From: Jiella pacifica
Lineage (GTDB): Bacteria > Pseudomonadota > Alphaproteobacteria > Rhizobiales > Rhizobiaceae
Direction of reading: 5' to 3'
Length of the DNA: 37,681 nucleotides
Assembly: GCF_010500815.1 (NCBI RefSeq)
Contig: NZ_JAAAMG010000032.1
Location: 1 to 37,681 of the forward strand
A model generated the notes under the pieces. It ran no database searches, was not told where the DNA came from, and was given only the letters and a program-made list of their open reading frames with translations. Positions 36,234-37,681 of this stretch are shown here, piece by piece (position 1 is the stretch's first letter; each line of letters opens with the position of its first letter). A program made the position numbers and the translations under genes.

Positions 36234-37277
36234 TCAGGCGGCGGCCGGAGCGGCACCCTGCAGCGCTCTGGCCTGCTTGAACGACACCAGCCGCTTGCCG
36301 GTCTCGTCCCACAGGACGAGCTTCACGCAGCGCAGGCTCTGCCAAAGCGTGATGCGGCCCAGGTCGCGCAGTTCGGGATGGGCGTCGAGCACCTTGGGAA
36401 GCCGGTAGAACGGGATCGTGCTCGACAGATGGTGCACGTGGTGGATGCCGATATTGCCGGTGAACCAGCGCAGCACGGCGGGAAGATCGTAATGGGAAGC
36501 GCCGTGCAGGGCGGCATGCTGGAACTTCCAGTCCTTGCCCTCCGACCAGTGGGTCTCCTCGAACTGATGCTGGACGTAGAACAGCCAGACGCCGACGGTC
36601 GAGGCCATCAGGGTGATCGGCAGCTGCACGGCGAGGAACGGCCAGAGCCCCATCAGCCAGATCAGGACCGCCGCCGGGATCGCGATGCCGAGATTGGTCG
36701 CGAGCGTCGACGTCCAGGGCGTGACGCCGGCGCGCATCAGGCCGATCGGCAGCCGGTACTGGCAGATGAACAGCCAGGCCGGCCCGAAGCCGAACATGAT
36801 CGCGGGATGCCGGTAGAGCCGGTATTTGGCCCTGCCCCACCCCGAAAGCGCCCGATATTCGCCGACGGTCAGCGTGTCGACGTCGCCGATGCCGCGCTTG
36901 TCGAGATTGCCGGCCGTCGCGTGATGGATGGCGTGGGTCCGCCGCCAGTAGTCGTAGGGCGTGAAGGTCAACACGCCGATCACCCGCCCGGTCCAGTCGT
37001 TGACGGCGCGGCGGGCGAACAGGGCGCCATGGCCGCAATCGTGCTGCAGCATGAACAGACGCACCAGGAAGCCGGCAGCGGGGATCGTCAGGACGAGGCC
37101 CCAGTAGTGGCCGTGAACGACGGCTAGGGCGGCCAGCGCCCACAGGACGACGAAAGGCGCCGCCGTGACGACGATCTCGAAGACGCTGCGAAGCGCGTCC
37201 GGCTGGCGGTATCCGGCAAGGATGCGCGACCAGGCCGGGCCGACGGAAGCGGCCCCGGAGGTTCCAGCCGCGGTCAC
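36234..37277 (-). CDS. Membrane fatty-acid desaturase
   Basis: 347 residues. The diiron histidine boxes are HDCGHG (79-84), HAIHH (115-119) and HHVHH (279-283), with about four membrane helices between them. The arrangement matches acyl-lipid/acyl-CoA desaturases of the DesA/FAD superfamily, placing a double bond in membrane fatty acids. Start: GTG at 37277 gives MTAAGTSG..AWSRILAGYRQPDALRS, the usual short N-terminus; longer in-frame extensions (ATG at 37430) are possible, and no option has a strong ribosome site. It stands alone, with a weak CGGC/GCCG hairpin and T5 run downstream. Exact regiospecificity cannot be read from the sequence. Confidence 0.9.
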   Translation of the reverse strand: MTAAGTSGAASVGPAWSRILAGYRQPDALRSVFEIVVTAAPFVVLWALAALAVVHGHYWGLVLTIPAAGFLVRLFMLQHDCGHGALFARRAVNDWTGRVIGVLTFTPYDYWRRTHAIHHATAGNLDKRGIGDVDTLTVGEYRALSGWGRAKYRLYRHPAIMFGFGPAWLFICQYRLPIGLMRAGVTPWTSTLATNLGIAIPAAVLIWLMGLWPFLAVQLPITLMASTVGVWLFYVQHQFEETHWSEGKDWKFQHAALHGASHYDLPAVLRWFTGNIGIHHVHHLSSTIPFYRLPKVLDAHPELRDLGRITLWQSLRCVKLVLWDETGKRLVSFKQARALQGAAPAAA

Positions 37278-37557
37278 GTGCGGCTGTCCAAGGAAGATGC
37301 GTTGCAATTCATTGTCGTTCGGCCTCGATACGGCGGCGCCCGAAGAAGCCAGCGGAAGATTGAAGTGGAAAACTCGTCGATTGACCGACGATCCGTCGAA
37401 CACGGAGACTTTTTCCCCGCCGCGTCGCATCGAAATAAGGTTCTTTCGGGATCGAAACAAGGTGGCAGCGAGGGATCACCGCCACGATCGCCAGACCGCG
37501 ACGACGAAGGCACCGGGCGAAGCGAGATCCAGCGCAATCGCATTCCGGCTTTCGCCG
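37278..37557. other. Intergenic region upstream of the desaturase, ending at the IS
   Basis: No gene recognised. Part of it is open in the desaturase frame and could be coding if a more upstream start is used. A TCGTCG/CGACGA hairpin (37374-37391) lies inside it. No clear promoter was seen; the IS insertion edge at about 37558 may have replaced upstream sequence. Confidence 0.35.
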
Positions 37558-37580
37558 TGTGTCCACTTAAGCTTCTTGAC
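37558..37580. repeat. Probable IS481-type terminal inverted repeat
   Basis: The element end begins TGTGTCCACTTAAGCTTCTT; IS481-family ends start with TGT. The transposase stop codon (TAA, minus strand, 37567-37569) lies inside the repeat, as is common in this family. The exact length cannot be fixed without the other end. Confidence 0.55.
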
Positions 37581-37681
37581 TGACGAATGACATGACGGTT
37601 TCGACTGGCCTACGGCCCATGTTGCGGTAGCCGAGGTGCGGGCGTTCGGTGTTGTAGTGGACGAGCCAGGCGTCGAGATCG
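37567..37681 (-). CDS. IS481-family transposase, C-terminal fragment (cut by window edge)
   Basis: 38 residues before the stop read DLDAWLVHYNTERPHLGYRN followed by MGRRPVETVMSF and a short tail. HYNTERPH..GY...GR.P is the signature C-terminus of rve-domain (DDE integrase-core) transposases of the IS481/IS3 group. The spacing and the short tail favour IS481. The DD region lies outside the window. Confidence 0.85.
   Translation of the reverse strand, partial: DLDAWLVHYNTERPHLGYRNMGRRPVETVMSFVSQEA

Overview
The window reads as a high-GC alphaproteobacterial chromosome segment, most likely order Hyphomicrobiales (Rhizobiales). The clues are the ChvE/GguA/GguB multiple-sugar importer, a ureD-ureA gene order, De Ley-Doudoroff sugar genes, intergenic repeats of the CCTCATCCTGAGG type, and overall gene content resembling Rhizobiaceae or Aurantimonadaceae. 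I cannot fix the genus. Both ends lie inside insertion sequences: the 3' end of an ISL3-type transposase with its terminal repeat at 1-126, and the 3' end of an IS481-type transposase at 37558-37681. The window therefore looks like a unique segment bounded by two unrelated IS copies.

Layout. 479-6164 (minus): a CUT2-type sugar ABC importer (Tat-exported binding protein, double ATPase, two permeases) followed by a TSUP-family permease. 6471-7358 (plus): a divergent SMP-30/gluconolactonase-like lactonase, ended by a strong terminator. 7453-8268: ferredoxin-NADP reductase. 8590-12387: full-length cobalamin-dependent methionine synthase MetH, with a palindromic operator/promoter and a REP-like inverted repeat upstream. 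12718-15394: a DUF1810 protein, a MarR-GNAT fusion regulator with a perfect 20-bp palindrome at its start, and ureA plus ureD without ureB, ureC or the other accessory genes. 15563-17249: a J-domain protein divergent from a D-amino-acid aminotransferase.

17257-24611 (minus) is the metabolic core. Reading in transcription order it is a FadR-type GntR regulator, chvE, gguA, gguB, a sugar 1-dehydrogenase, dgoK and dgoA. These genes are tightly spaced or overlapping and form a likely single operon for uptake of galactose or arabinose-like sugars and their oxidation to pyruvate and glyceraldehyde 3-phosphate. Two GntR-type operator copies lie upstream exactly 63 bp apart. The lactonase and dehydratase steps are missing from the cluster.

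24805-30756 is a tripartite efflux system: two lipoprotein membrane-fusion proteins and one RND pump, all joined by 4-bp overlaps. A divergent MarR repressor faces it, and one palindrome covers both promoters. 30862-37277 holds single genes: a XylB-like SDR dehydrogenase, TspO, a LprI-like secreted protein, a DUF3429 membrane protein, a FGGY pentulose kinase, an unknown secreted protein whose leader carries nested inverted repeats that include its ribosome-binding site, and a fatty-acid desaturase. No tRNA, rRNA, CRISPR array or phage genes were seen. The most interesting signals are regulatory (the 36097-36173 leader structure, the 63-bp spaced operators, the palindrome abutting the MarR-GNAT start) and the truncated urease locus, rather than an evidently new multigene system.
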